Origin: Ariolimax columbianus
Taxonomy: Eukaryota > Mollusca > Gastropoda > Stylommatophora > Arionidae
Direction: 5' to 3'
Length of the DNA: 64,000 bases
Assembly: GCA_036924085.1 (NCBI GenBank)
Contig: JAVGWX010000011.1
Location: 18,061,264-18,125,263, forward strand
The position numbers were made by a program, and so were the translations under genes. Shown one piece after another: positions 11,010 to 21,318 of the stretch (positions are counted from its first letter, which is position 1; each line of letters starts with the position of its first letter). The notes under the pieces are model-generated. The model was not told the DNA's origin. It did not search any database and worked only from the letters and a program-made list of their open reading frames with translations.

Positions 11010-11890
11010 TATTAAATAAATGGAGAACGTGGAAATATATATGGTGGGCGAATGTGGATGGACCGGCGCAGATTATAATTATCTCCTGGTCGAACAACAG
11101 CACATACTGGGGGGATCTTCCCATGGAGGGAGTAGCTATTCTCATGGCGACCAAAGTTGACATGCCATTTCCCTTTTTGAATTCCATTAATGAACGACTA
11201 ACAACATCTGCAGTAATAACCTTCTGAATACCAAGAAGAAAACACATATAAGCGACATGGAATGTTCGAACAAAGTACCTGGCATGGAAAACATCACATA
11301 TAGCATATTAGATGAGAAATGACAAACTGGCAGTGCTAGAACTGTGCGAAACACGATGGATGCAATCTGGATAGATGAGACTGACAACTGGACAAATGAT
11401 ATCTTATTTTGGAAACGAGTAAATTGATTCCCAACACTCAGAGGGAGTGGTACTGATGATTTATAGAGAGGCACAGAGGATGCCCATAAAGTGGGAGGCT
11501 ATTACCAATAGAATCACGATCGCAAGCTTTATAACTATCAACACAAACATGAATATCAACATCATTCAGTGACATACCGAAACTGAAGAGAAGGACGATG
11601 TTAAGCGGAAGTTGACAGCCTGGGTTACGATCACATGATGGGAAGACAAGGAATGGGACCGAGCGAAAATGGAGAAACGTTTCGATCGATGTGTGCGTTA
11701 CACAAGATGTTCATTGGATGAAGAAAGTGTCCACACAACTAGGTCCATAAAGTCACATGGAGATCTTCAGACCATGCGACCGGAAATCGAATTGACCATG
11801 TTTTTCCAGTCAAGCGTTCAGAAGTGCACTACAAGATGCAAGAGTAAAACTCTTGTCAGCATCCTTTCCAGTTACTGGCAAATGTTTCTC
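11010..11890 (+). pseudogene. LINE endonuclease relic
   Basis: Scattered plus-strand blocks match the APE-type endonuclease of a non-LTR element: GVAILMATKVDMPF (about 11131-11172), a middle block around SITNRITIASF (about 11496-11528), then across several frames RFDRCVRYTRCS and, near 11750-11810, ATWR/SPDHATEN/QIDH-like words with FRSALQDARVK. The last are the DH-containing end of the domain. Many stops and frameshifts are present. The RT part is absent downstream. Confidence 0.55.
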
Positions 11891-11899
11891 TTCCAAATC

Positions 11900-12542
11900 A
11901 GACTCTCTTAAAATGTTATGAACTTAGAGTAATTTTCACAATTATACAAATATGTAACGTAATCTCTCCCAGCTCTACATTATCGTATTTGTGTCTGTCA
12001 TGCGATTTCCGTTTTTGTTTTAATTGTTCTTGGTTGAATCACCCAATTATGTTTGCATGTTTTATTTTAATTGTCGTATGTATCAGATCTGACTTCCGTC
12101 TTCAAATTAAATATTCAGTTTCGTCGCATATCCTCTTCCATCAATGAATTCGTACTATTTGATATTGTCTATCACATTTCCATATTTTGCTATAGTAAGT
12201 CCTTCCCTGGTAATTATTTATGTTTCCTCATTCAGCTCTATCAACAATCATCATCGTATTTCATATGTCTTTTGAAAAGCTTTGTCAAAATGGAATATAT
12301 GGTAACTTATTATTTGTTCTGTTTGATAATGGTACTGCAGAAGTTGGTATTAACATTTTAGTTAATTAAAACGTTAGTAAATGTTGTGGTTTAAAGTTTC
12401 TTTTTGGTTGATTAGTAACTGATGTTTTATGTTCTTGTATTTCTTTTAAATATTTGAATGCTAGTGAGATTTGAAATCTGGTTTTCTCTGGCTAAACATA
12501 TATTTTTATTATTAGAGCATTTGTTGTATGTATGTGTTTTCG
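11900..12542. other. No gene recognised
   Basis: A/T-rich. The ORF at 12071-12361 is hydrophobic but has no recognisable motif. Confidence 0.45.
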
Positions 12543-12625
12543 CGCGCGTGTGTGTGTGTGTGCGTGTGAGTATGTGTGTGTGTGTGTGTGGGTGTGTGTG
12601 TGTGTGTGTGTGTGAGTGTACGGTT
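12543..12625. repeat. (GT)n microsatellite
   Basis: Alternating GT with interruptions. Confidence 0.95.
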
Positions 12626-12655
12626 GCGTATACGCTTGCTCGTGCTCCTGCGCGT

Positions 12656-12985
12656 GTGTAAATAAGGAAAATAATTAAATTTACTCATGTCAAGATTAAG
12701 ACGAAAGGTTTGTGAATGTGGTATGTCGGGATAATGTATGATAGAATGAGCTGGTCTCAACTGTTAAATATACAGCTAAAGAAATCGCATCCTCGGTTAT
12801 AGGCTGTAGGGATGCTGCGTTTAGGTTTCATTGTTGGAGGTTGAATCATCTATCAGGGAGGATAACTTGTTAGCTAATTTCCTGGCTATCATATCTTCCA
12901 TAATTCCAACAGGCCTTGGCGTGGTTTATCAGACTCGATCGGAGCGTGGTTTGAATGAGACAGGTGCTGAATAGGGCATTAAATC
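12656..12985. other. No feature recognised
   Basis: About 330 bp between microsatellite and minisatellite. Confidence 0.4.
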
Positions 12986-13377
12986 TAGACTTGGTTTGTT
13001 AATATGGGAATTGTTCTATGTAAGACATTAAATTTAAAGTTTGTTTGTTAATATGGGAATTGTTCTATGTAAGACATTACATTTAGAGTTGGTTTGTTAA
13101 TATGGGCATTGTTCTATGTAAGACATTAAATTTAGAGTTGGTTTGTTAATATGGGAATTGTTCTATGAAGGGCATTACATTTAAAATTGAATTGTTAATA
13201 TGTGAATTGTTCTATGTAGGGCATTAAAGCTTTTTGTCCGTATAATAACTTTGGGATGGTACAATACTTTGAAAGACAATAAAGATTGGTATTGGTCTGT
13301 GAAAATACAAATAGCAAGTTACTATGTAGGACGGTAAAGCTTGGTGTCCGTATACATCTGTTAACATGGGGATAGTA
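12986..13377 (+). repeat. ~49-bp minisatellite, left part of a split array
   Basis: At 12990-13200 about four good units of ~49 bp (gttaatatgggaattgttct followed by atgtaagacattaaattt...) lie head to tail. They are followed by more diverged units to 13377. The same unit design (TTAACATG.GGATA..., CTATGTAGGA.ATT) resumes at 14728-14900 and 17027-17400, so one ancestral array was split by two later insertions. Confidence 0.85.
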
Positions 13378-14727
13378 TAAGGCGTGTTCAATTGAAACCG
13401 GACCCAGGGGCTTAATTACAAACAAATGAAAGTTACATCATCTGGAGTGACATAATTAAAAATAGCAATTGTTATAAGGCAAACATGCCACAGGGTTAGT
13501 TAGAAAAGTCGCCATAGACATTCAGACATCCATCCAACTGCTTGGGCAGACGGCGGATGTCGTCCGAAAAAAGATGATTGTTGTTGCTCTTTGAACCACT
13601 TGGTCACCGAGGCCATAATGTTTGCATTAGAGTCGAATCTTTGCCCCTTCAGACATTTTGTTAAGGGTCCGAACAAACGGAAGTAACAAGGGGACATATC
13701 AAGGCTATAGGATGGGTGTGCCAGTACTTCCCGCCTTTTCTATGCTAACGCTTTCTGTACAATGTTCGCGACACGTGGATGGCCATTGTCCTGTAACAGA
13801 ATCATGCCATGCTAGAGCATGCCGGGTCGTTTATTCTTGATTGCTGTATGCAGCTTGTCTAGTGTGTCATTGTAGCGGTCGGCATTGATGTTCACGCCAG
13901 ACTTTTTAAAGTCTACCAACAAAAGCCCCTTATGCTAAAAAAACAACTCTGTTATCATAACCTTACCAGCGGAAATGTGTGACTTGAATTTTGTTGGTTT
14001 CTGTGATCCGAGATGTTTCCATTGCATGCTCACAGTTTTGCTGCTCGGCTCAAAGTGGTGGCACCACGATTCATCCCCTGCCACTGGCCCAAAAGAAGCG
14101 AATCACCCTCCTCTTCGTATCGCAGCAAGTGGTTCAAACTCCATCCTATGCGTTCTTCCTTATGGAGGTCGGTCAGCAACCGATGTATCCATTGTAAACA
14201 CACCTTCCGATACTTCAGTTTCTTGCTAACCATCATTTAAACTGTCCCTAGCGATAAAGCGAATTTCTCTGCTAGCGAAAGTAAGCTCTGGCGACGGTCC
14301 ACCCGAATTGCTGCATCAATTTTGGCGATGGCATCTATTGACGCAACATTATGCGCCTGATTTGGTCTGGGAAGATCTTTCGTTAATTCGTGTCCTTCTT
14401 TACACATTGTTATCCAGTTCTTCACTGTTTTATTCGACACACTTTTGTCACCATACACTGCCTGCATTCTACGATGAATGTCAACTGGTCGACATCCTTC
14501 AACTGCTAGAAACCGAATCACCGCCTGCTGATCAATTCTGGACGGATTTCGTATCACGCCACCATGTTTCCAAAGGTCTGCTGAGGAAACTAAGAGTCGG
14601 AAGATAATGACATTTTGCAAACTTGACGGTTGGTATGTGCTGTTTACATCATAAGTGACGTCATGATGCACATCGTACGTATGTTCAATTGGTTCAGTTA
14701 GGTCCAGTTTCATTTGAACACTTCTCG
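13378..14727 (-). mobile_element. mariner-family DNA transposon, inactive
   Basis: 1,350 bp flanked by TA on both sides (13376-13377 and 14728-14729). The ends form terminal inverted repeats: the left reads GTGTTCAATTGAAACCGGAC from 13384, the right (reverse complement) GTGTTCAAATGAAACTGGAC, 18 of 20 alike. Length, TA duplication and transposase are all typical of mariner. The insertion site is inside a minisatellite unit; joining the flanks restores a continuous unit. Confidence 0.93.
13500..14713 (-). pseudogene. mariner transposase, broken
   Basis: Read from 14713 downward. Residues 1-158 include a helix-turn-helix DNA-binding half (IRFLAVEGCRPVDIHRRMQ, then SNKTVKNW and LAEKFALSLGTV) ending at a stop at 14237. 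It continues as KLKYRKVCLQWIHRLLTD, then in another frame VAGDESWCHHFEP (~14080), which holds the first catalytic Asp. After more breaks follow LLQDNGHPRVANIV (~13800, second Asp) and HPSYSLDMSPCYFRLFGPL (~13710-13655, third Asp). All three catalytic Asp words survive but at least four stops or frameshifts separate them. The transposase would cut and paste TIR-flanked DNA at TA; this copy cannot. Confidence 0.9.
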
Positions 14728-14900
14728 TATGATACTTTGTAGGACAATACAGCTTGGTGTCCGTAAGTTAATATTCAGATAGAAGGTACTATATGCAAGG
14801 CAGGTGTCAGTCTGTTAACATGTGTTTATATACTGTGTAGGACATTGAAGGCAGGTGTCAGTCTGTTAACATGTGTTTAGATACTGTGTAGGACATTGAA
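14728..14900 (+). repeat. Minisatellite, middle segment
   Basis: Units with ggcaggtgtcagtctgttaa and catgtgttta(g/t)atactgtgtaggacattgaa. Continuous in design with 12986-13377 and 17027-17400. Confidence 0.8.
14839..14900 (+). repeat. 62-bp direct repeat, left copy
   Basis: Identical over 62 bp to 17027-17088 and directly abuts the LINE insertion. It is either a long target-site duplication or two matching minisatellite units, since it lies within an array whose units are similar but elsewhere not identical. Confidence 0.7.
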
Positions 14901-15577
14901 CTGATTGCCCTGTTGACTTCCTCCTCAGTAATGACTTCATCCAACGCTAGGTTCAGTTCCACCTGCGGCATTCGCCGGATGGCCTCTTCATTTATGGACG
15001 ATGGGTGGTTTAGTATTTTGTAGAAGTGGTCTGCCCATCTGCCTAGAATCTGAACCGTATCTGTTAGCAGTATCCCATCCGCACTGCGAACTGGAGTATT
15101 ACTAGAGGGCTGCGGGCCGTAGAGAGCTTTCAGTGCCTCGTAAAACCGTTTGGTGGCATGACGCTCGGCGAACATCTCAATTTCGTCAGCTCTTTTGCTG
15201 AGCCAGGAGTCTTGCATCTCTCTAAGCCTGGTCTGGACAGCTTTGCGAGCAGTATTGAAGGCAGCTTTTGCTACCGGAGATGGTGTGTCCCTCTGGTATT
15301 CCCTGTGCGCTTCATGTTTTGCATCGAGAAGGCCCTGTATTTCCAAATCGTTCTCATCAAACCAGTCCTTATGCTTGCGCGTGAGTGGGCCAATGTGTTT
15401 AACAGCTGTATCGTAGAGTGTGTTTCTCAATAATGCCCAGTTCTCTTGGATCTCGTTCTTTTCAAAACAAAGCTCAGAAAGTCTACCCTCAAGCTCTTCC
15501 TGAAAGCCTCCTCTCGTGGGTTCGTATTTCAGCTGAGAGACATTTAGCCTCCTCGGTGGTTTCTTTCCCTGGGGGCG
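14901..15577 (-). pseudogene. LINE endonuclease-RT linker (inverted part)
   Basis: About 225 residues, open throughout: basic start PRRLNVSQLKYEPTRGGFQ, a charged helical linker (KHKDWFDENDLEIQGLLDAK; ATKRFYEALKALYGPQPSS), then DGILLTDTVQILGRWADHFY and the FN-type lead into RT (EVITEEEVNRAISSM). There is no stop in this part, which suggests a fairly young insertion. Confidence 0.85.
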
Positions 15578-16968
15578 CATTCTATAGGAAAAGCTCCTGG
15601 AGCTGATGCAATACCAGCAGAGGTATATAAGACAGCTGGCCCATCCCTCACCAGAAGGATCACTGAACTCTTCTGTCACATGTGGGCTGAAGGAAACATT
15701 CCACAGGAGCTAAAGGACGCCTCAATCGTTCACCTGTACAAAATAAAAGGCAACCGTCAGGAATGCGACAATCATCGTGGAATATCGTTACTCTCCGTAG
15801 CAGGCAAGATCCTAGCTCGCTTACTGCTAAACAGGCTCAACAAACACCTTGAACAAAGCCACCACCTCCCAGAAAGCCAATGTGGATTCAGAGCCGAAAG
15901 AGGAACAGTGGACATGATTTTTGCCGCTCGCCAAGTACAAGAGAAGTGTCGAGAACACAATCAGGCCGTGTACACCACATTTATTGATTTGACAAAGGCA
16001 TTTGATACAGTTAACACAGGAGGGCTGAGGATGATAATGTCTAAGTTTGGCTGCCCCAACAAGTTCATAACAATGGTGAAACAGCTACACGAAGGCATGT
16101 GTGCTCGTGTACTGGACAGCGGTGCAATCTCTAAAACGTTTCTAGTATCAAACGGAGTAAAACAAGGATGTGTACTCGCCCCGACTTTGTTCAGCCTGAT
16201 GTTCGCGGCCACGATGACAGACGCCTTCAGATCATTGGAGCTTGGAATATCCATAAAGTACCGCACAGATGGCAAATTACTCAATTCTAGAAGAATGAAG
16301 GCCAAAACAAAAGTGGCTGGCGACATAATCAGGGAACTTGTATTTGCTGACGACTGCGCTCTAATGAGCAACTCAGAACTGAACCTGCAGGTTGGAATGG
16401 AATAGTTCTCTGTCGCATGCAAAAATTTTGGCCTGACCATAAATGCCAAAAAAACAGAGGTCATGTACCAACCAGCACCAGGCATGCCGTACACAAAACC
16501 AGAGACTACAGTCAGCGGGCAGACGCTGAATGCCGTAGACAAAATCACATATCTGGGCAGCACGATGGATGGGCCGGACACCTCGTCCGTATGTCAGACA
16601 AGCGGCTCCCAAAGAGGCTTCTCTACGGCGAGCTGAGAGAGGGATGGCGCGAGAGAGGGCGCCCAAAGAAACGTTATAAAGACGGTCTGAAGGACTCACT
16701 AAAAAGTTGCCAGATTGACATCGACACCTTGGAATGTTATGCGCAAAACAGATCTGACTGGAGAAGCGCAGTCAAATCGGGTGTAGCTGCCGGTGAAGAC
16801 GATCGTGTTGTGAAAGCCCAGAGTAGACGCGAGACGCGGAAATCCCGAGCAGCGGGAACACCATCCCCTCCTACAAACCTCGTGTGCCCGATATGTAGCA
16901 GATGTTTTCGTACTCGCATTGGCCTGTTCAGCCACATGCGCACTCACACCCAACAGGGAAATCTGTGA
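15578..16968 (+). pseudogene. LINE reverse transcriptase and C2H2 tail
   Basis: RT motifs in order: GKAPGADAIPAEVYK, PQELKDASIVHLYK, CDNHRGISLLS, QCGFRAERGTVD, FIDLTKAFDTVN (motif A, catalytic Asp), GVKQGCVLAPTLFSLMF (motif B), ELVFADDCALMS (motif C, both Asp present), then ITYLGSTMDG. The frame is open 15680-16405, with one stop (TAG at 16403) and a jump after SVACK. A deletion then links TYLGSTMDG directly to GHLVRMSDKRLPKRLLYGEL. The C terminus has CPICSRCFRTRIGLFSHMRT, a C2H2 finger followed by HTQQGNL and a stop at ~16968. Confidence 0.9.
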
Positions 16969-17026
16969 CAAGGATGATGTCGGCGGTCCTCATCGACAAC
17001 GATGGACAGCTATTAGGACAGCTATT

Positions 17027-17400
17027 AGGACATTGAAGGCAGGTGTCAGTCTGTTAACATGTGTTTAGATACTGTGTAGGACATTGAAGCTTCATGTTGG
17101 TATGTCGGCATTCGGGTAATAAGCTACTATGCAGGATATTATAGCTTTGTGTCAGTATGTTAACACGTGGATACTAAGATATTATGTAGGATATTATAGC
17201 TTTGTGCCAGTACGTTAACATGTGGATAGTAAGATACTATGTAGGATATTATAGATTTGTGTCAGTATGTTAACATGTGGATACTAAGATACTATGTAGG
17301 ATATTATAGCTGTGTGTCAGTGTGTTAACATGTGGATAGTAAGATACTATTTTAGACTTTAAAGCTTTGTGTCGGGCTGTAGATTATATTAGCTGTAGAG
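17027..17400 (+). repeat. Minisatellite, right segment
   Basis: Starts with the right copy of the 62-bp direct repeat (17027-17088). Then come about five units of ~59 bp built from ttaacatgtggata.taagatactatgtaggatattatagctttgtgtcagtatg-like words. The unit is longer than in the left segment (~49 bp), suggesting drift of an old array. Confidence 0.85.
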
Positions 17401-17402
17401 CG

Positions 17403-17720
17403 ATTTGAGTCCTTGCTACTGGGAGAATTGGTAGCCTAGTCCCTTCATGCTCTGAAGGTAAAACTGGGAGAGTCCGTAGCCTAGTCTCTTCATGCTCTGA
17501 AGGTAAAACTGGGAGAGCCCGTAGCCTAGTCTCTTCCTGTTCTGGTGGTAAAACTGGGAGAGCCCGTAGCCTAGTCTCTTCATGCTCTGATGGTAAAACT
17601 GGGAGATCTTGTTGTAGCCTAGTCTCTTTATGTTCTGTTGGTAAAACTGGGACAGCCCGTAGCCTAGTCTCTTCATGTTCCTGATGGTAAAACTGGGAGA
17701 GCCCGTATCCTAGTCTCTTC
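17403..17720 (-). repeat. 45-bp minisatellite
   Basis: Seven units of ~45 bp: gtagcctagtctcttcatgc, tctgaaggtaaaactgggag, agccc. As 45 is a multiple of 3 the minus strand stays open (repeating KRLGYGLSQFY) for 86 codons. There is no independent evidence of translation. Confidence 0.9.
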
Positions 17721-17768
17721 GTGCTCCAGTCTCTGTCTTGTAGCCGGTGGATAATAGAACATAGATAA

Positions 17769-17841
17769 GAATGGTTCAGATACCGCCTAGGAACACATTC
17801 AAGATCAAAATACGTTGCGACAAAAATGCCTTCATCAGGTT
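17769..17841 (-). repeat. Short dispersed repeat, copy 2 (partner at 459-531)
   Basis: Reverse complement begins CCTGATGAAGGCATTTTTGT and continues CGCAACGTA ... CGGTATCTGA. Same order and spacing as 459-531. Confidence 0.5.
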
Positions 17842-18045
17842 CATCGGTTAATACACAAAAGAATATTTAACCCATCATAAGAGATTACTGATTAATCATT
17901 AATTAAAATGAGGGATGAAGACAACAAAAAGCAACATGAACACATACAAGACATACTGAGCTCATCATCTGTGTCGGCCTGTAATCTGAAGTACTTTTTT
18001 ACTTTCACACTTCACTGCTGTGGGTCAATGCAGATCCTGAGTTTA

Positions 18046-18300
18046 GTATATTTTGTCATGTGTTCTTATCTGCGTTTCTGTGCTCATTTCTACTTCCACA
18101 AAGGGCACTATTTTTTGTCATGTGTTCTTATCTGTGTTTCTGTGCTCATTTATACTTCCACAAAGGGCACTATTTTTTTTCATGTGTTTTTATCTGTGTT
18201 TCTGTGCTCATTTCTACTTCCACAGAGGGCACTATATTTTGTCATATTTTCTTATCTGCGTTGCTGTGCTTATTTTTACTTCCACAAAGGGCACTTCCAC
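18046..18300 (+). repeat. 62-bp tandem repeat, four copies
   Basis: Four units starting tgtcatgtgttcttatctg, each containing tgctcatttctacttccaca and aagggcacta. Spacing is 62 bp. ORFs in all three frames cross it. Confidence 0.92.
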
Positions 18301-18317
18301 CCGTTTCAGCACAGAGG

Positions 18318-18412
18318 TGTAGTTCCAATAATAAAAAAGGGGTTCGCCAGGAAGATTCTATCTCACCGAACCTTTTCTCTGCGGGGTTGAAATCAACCAT
18401 CAAGTTTTGCGA
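18318..18412 (+). pseudogene. LINE RT fragment (motif B)
   Basis: Encodes IKKGVRQEDSISPNLFSAGL, RT motif B (GVRQGDTISPKLF in relatives). It is bounded on the left by the 62-bp repeat array and on the right by a minus-strand LINE of a similar family whose own motif B survives at ~19900. Confidence 0.65.
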
Positions 18413-18779
18413 CTAGGAGAGCTTTGTAATCAGCGTTGCTTGCAGGCGCATCCATCATCATCACCTCCACGCCGGTGGTCAAATCCATGGTTGTTTTCTG
18501 TCTCGTGGGTACCAGGCTGCTGTCGCTGTGCTCCAACGCTCATCGGTTCTCTGAAGCAGGTGACCAGCCCAGTGAAGCTTGACCATGTCTGCGTGGGTAA
18601 CTGCATCCTTCACAAATGACATTTGACCTAGGTCGGTGTTGTGACGGCCTTTCAAACGTTGGTTGTGGTTGTGATGCCGGTCACACGTCTATCCAGGTAG
18701 CTTTGGGTCACTCTGAGTTTGAATTTGATTTCTTTTGTAAGTTTCTGCGACATAACAGGGGGAACTGTGGAGTTTGATA

Positions 18780-19555
18780 TGGAGGCCCGTTGGTTCTGGT
18801 CGTGTGTATAGAGGCCCGCTAGTCGTGTGTATGGAGGCCCGCTGGTCGTATGTATGGAGGCCCACTGGTCGTGTGTATGGAGGCCCGCTGGTTCTGGTCG
18901 TGTGTATAGAGGCCCGCTGGTTCTGGTCGTGTGTATAGAGGCCCGCTGGTTCTGGTCGTGTGTATGGTGGCCCACTGGTTCTGGTCGTGTGTATGGTGGC
19001 CCACTGGTTCTGGTCGTGTGTATGGAGGCCCGCTGGTCGTGTGTATGGAGGCACGCTGGCTCTGGTCGTGTGTATGGAGATACGCTGGCTCTGGTCGTGT
19101 GTATGGAGGCATGCTGGCTCTGGTCGTGTGTATGGAGGCACGCTGGTCGTGTGTATGGAGGCACGCTTGTCGCGTGTATGGTGGCCCGCTGGTTCTGGTC
19201 GTGTGTATGGAGGCACGCTGGTCGTGTGTATGGAGGCCCGCTGGTCGTGTGTATGGAGGCCCGCTGGTTCTTGTCGTGTGTATGGTGGCCCGCTGGTTGT
19301 GGTCGTGTGTATGGCGGCCCACTGGTTCTGGGCGTGTGTATGGTGGCCCGCTGGTTCTGGTCGTGTGTATGGTGGCACGCTGGTTCAGGTCGTGTGCATG
19401 GTGGCCCGCTTGTTCTTGTTGTGTGTATGGAGGCCCGCTGCTCTGGTCGTGTGTATGGTGGCTCGCTGGCTCTGGTCGTGTGTATGGAGGCCCGCTGGCA
19501 CTGCACGTGTGTATGGAGGCCTGATGGCTCTGGCCGTGTGTATGGTCTAGTCCCG
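18780..19555 (-). repeat. 29/23-bp mixed minisatellite inside a LINE
   Basis: About 28 units of gtcgtgtgtatggaggcccg + ctg (23 bp), most of them with an extra gttctg (29 bp). A/G and C/T variants define unit types (gtggcccactgg, ggcacgctgg). The long ORFs across it (351 codons on minus, 269 on plus) are repeat translations. On the minus strand the frame enters from GGFLVHKDG and leaves into NSTVPPVMSQKLTKEI, both LINE sequence, so the array lies within the element's C-terminal coding region. Confidence 0.9.
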
Positions 19556-19639
19556 TCTTTATGGACTAGAAAGCCGCCCAGCCCGCGCGATGACGTCTTG
19601 CTAATTCTGGATTTATGTCGCTCGCATGTTAAATAGGTG

Positions 19640-20480
19640 TCCCAGGTTGATATACTCCCCCACATCCTCCAAATGACTGGCCCATCGGTAGCGAAACGGG
19701 TTTGCATCTATTTGGAGGTGTTCTCGACCAGTTTTTCTCCCGACTTTATTAAATATTGCTGCCATCTGGTTGACGTCTTTGTTTCTGTGATGAGCACAAA
19801 GTCATCTGCGAGGCGGAAGTGGTTAAGTCGCTTGTAATTGGTGTTGATGTCAAAGAGGGTTCTGTCACATTGACTGACGATGGATTCCAGGCATGGGTGA
19901 AAGAGACGTGCTGCGATATGATTCCACTGGCAAACACCGTTCTGGACGGATACTATTACCGGTCTTTGGAAGGGATTATACTTTTTCATACAGTCCCGAG
20001 TAGCAGTTAGCAAGGATTTTGCCATATTCCGGAACAATGCCTTGGTCCAGCAGCGAGTTGCAGACGAAAATTGGCTGTCCAGAGTCAAACGATTTCTTAT
20101 AGTCGATAAAGGTGAAGATTACGGGGGTTGGTAATATCTGGTTGTTTCCATTAGGTGGCTGCAGGTTGAGATGTGGTCCATTGTGCTTTAGGTTCTCCGA
20201 AAACCAGCCTGGCGATGACGGATTCTAGCGAGTAAACATTTAGTATAGAGTTTGTAGGTGACCGGGTCAAGAGAAATTAGGCGATAGTTTCCAGTGTCTT
20301 CCTTGTCTTCTTTTGTATGTAGAAGCATCGTTTTGTAATTAGGCCAGACTGTAGGTATTGTTCCTTTGTTGATCTACGTTTAGATAGGGCTAGATGGAGT
20401 AGTAGTGTACACGCTTTGAGGTCATCTGCAGGGATGTTATCTACTCGATTTCTTAGGTGGCAGTCTCTCAAAGGCCGTAG
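19640..20480 (-). pseudogene. LINE RT core (degenerate)
   Basis: Words in order on the minus strand: VDNIPADDLKACTLLLHLAL (~20440-20380), TKRCFYIQKK, a block with FIDYKKSFDSGQPIF-like content (~20110-20060), GVCQWNHIAARLFHPCLESI (motif B, ~19945-19880), DINTNYKRLNHFRLADDFVL (motif C, ~19850-19790) and EKLVENTSK. Frameshifts between blocks. Inactive. Confidence 0.75.
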
Positions 20481-20525
20481 CTGATCTCTGAGGGTAGCAA
20501 GTTTGGAAAGGGGTAGAGGTGTGCA

Positions 20526-20745
20526 TTGAATTGTGATGGGTGGAAGTGGGCATTGGGTTGTGATGGGTGGATGTGGGCATTGGGTTGTGATGGGTGGAAG
20601 TGGGCATTGGGTTGGGATGGGTGGAAGTGGGCATTGGGTTGTGATGGCTGGAAGTGGGCATTGGGTTGTGATGGGTGGAAATGGGCAGTGGGTTGTGATG
20701 GGTGGAAGTGGGTGTTGGGTTGTGATGGGTGGAAGGTCAGCTAAC
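20526..20745 (-). repeat. 27-bp minisatellite in frame within LINE ORF
   Basis: Eight units of 27 bp (gggttgtgatgggtggaagt + gggcatt). On the minus strand each unit is nine codons, PPITTQCPL with variants. The surrounding 200-codon frame (20879-20277) runs uninterrupted from EYYINLFKLADL through the array to LSKLATLRDQLRPL and VDNIPADDL. The array therefore extended a proline-rich linker without breaking the frame. Confidence 0.92.
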
Positions 20746-21307
20746 TTGAATAAGTTTATGTAATACTCATTTATGATCTCCATGTCTAGACAATTTGCAC
20801 GATGCAATAAGCTGTTGGTAGCAAACACGTCCGGGTTTAACAAGCCGTCTAGACGCTGGACATGGCATAACCCAAACAATGAAGTGCACAGCGAAATTGA
20901 TTATATACTGGTCCAGAGGAGGTTTAGATCTAGCATCAACACCGACAAAACGAAAAGTTTCCCCGGAGCAGATATAGGAAGCGACCACGATCTGGTTATG
21001 ATGACTATGCGTTTGTGATTGAAGAACGTCGCAAAGAAAGTTTTGAGTAGAATAAAGTTTGACCTGGACAAACTAAAAGAGCCACAAATCATCGAAGTGT
21101 TCCAATCAAGGGTAGAGGGGTGATTTGCTCCACTGTTGGCTCTCAGAGAGGGACTGGATACCAATACAGTAACAGAGTCTCTTAATTCAGCACTCATAGA
21201 TACAGCAACAGAGATAATGGGATGCCATCAAACAAAAAAGAAGCCATGGGTGACCACAGAAATTATAGATCTTTATGATAGAAGATGGTCACTGAAAAAC
21301 TAACATC

Positions 21308-21318
21308 ATCCACCTGAT
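21308..21318 (+). repeat. SINE target-site duplication (11 bp; other copy 21578-21588)
   Basis: atccacctgat occurs immediately on both sides of the SINE. Removing the SINE and one copy restores the LINE reading frame region. Confidence 0.9.

Larger units (their letters stand above)
14901..17026 (+). mobile_element. LINE with inverted 5' half (twin-priming structure)
   Basis: Two segments of one element in opposite orientation. 14901-15577 is on the minus strand and encodes the endonuclease-RT linker, ending ...EEEVNRAISSM. 15578-17026 is on the plus strand and begins ..SIGKAPGADAIPAEVYK. In relatives these two ends are contiguous, so nothing or almost nothing was lost at the inversion point. 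The outer boundaries coincide with 62-bp identical direct repeats. The 3' end has a short GACAGCTATTAG repeat tail (17004-17026). The pattern is that described for L1 twin priming. Family: same as the copies at 38.2-40.9 and 48.8-51.5 kb (CDNHRGISLLS, C2H2 at the C terminus). Confidence 0.88.
18413..20790 (-). mobile_element. LINE carrying two minisatellites in its coding region
   Basis: Read from 20790 downward: EIINEYYINLF (lead to RT), a proline-rich spacer expanded into a 27-bp array (20526-20745), VDNIPADDLKAC, RT core with LFDINTNYKRLNHFRLADDF (motif C, Asp-Asp present, ~19840), EKLVENTSK, then a post-RT region interrupted by a 29/23-bp array (18780-19555), then LTKEIKFKLRVTQSYLDRR (~18760-18700) and a decayed C terminus to ~18413. 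Several stops. Family differs from the 14.9-kb LINE. Confidence 0.8.

Noticed and set aside
18652..19707. 351-codon minus ORF and 269-codon plus ORF
   Set aside because: Translations of a 29/23-bp minisatellite. Open in several frames on both strands; no domain outside the repeat except LINE edges.
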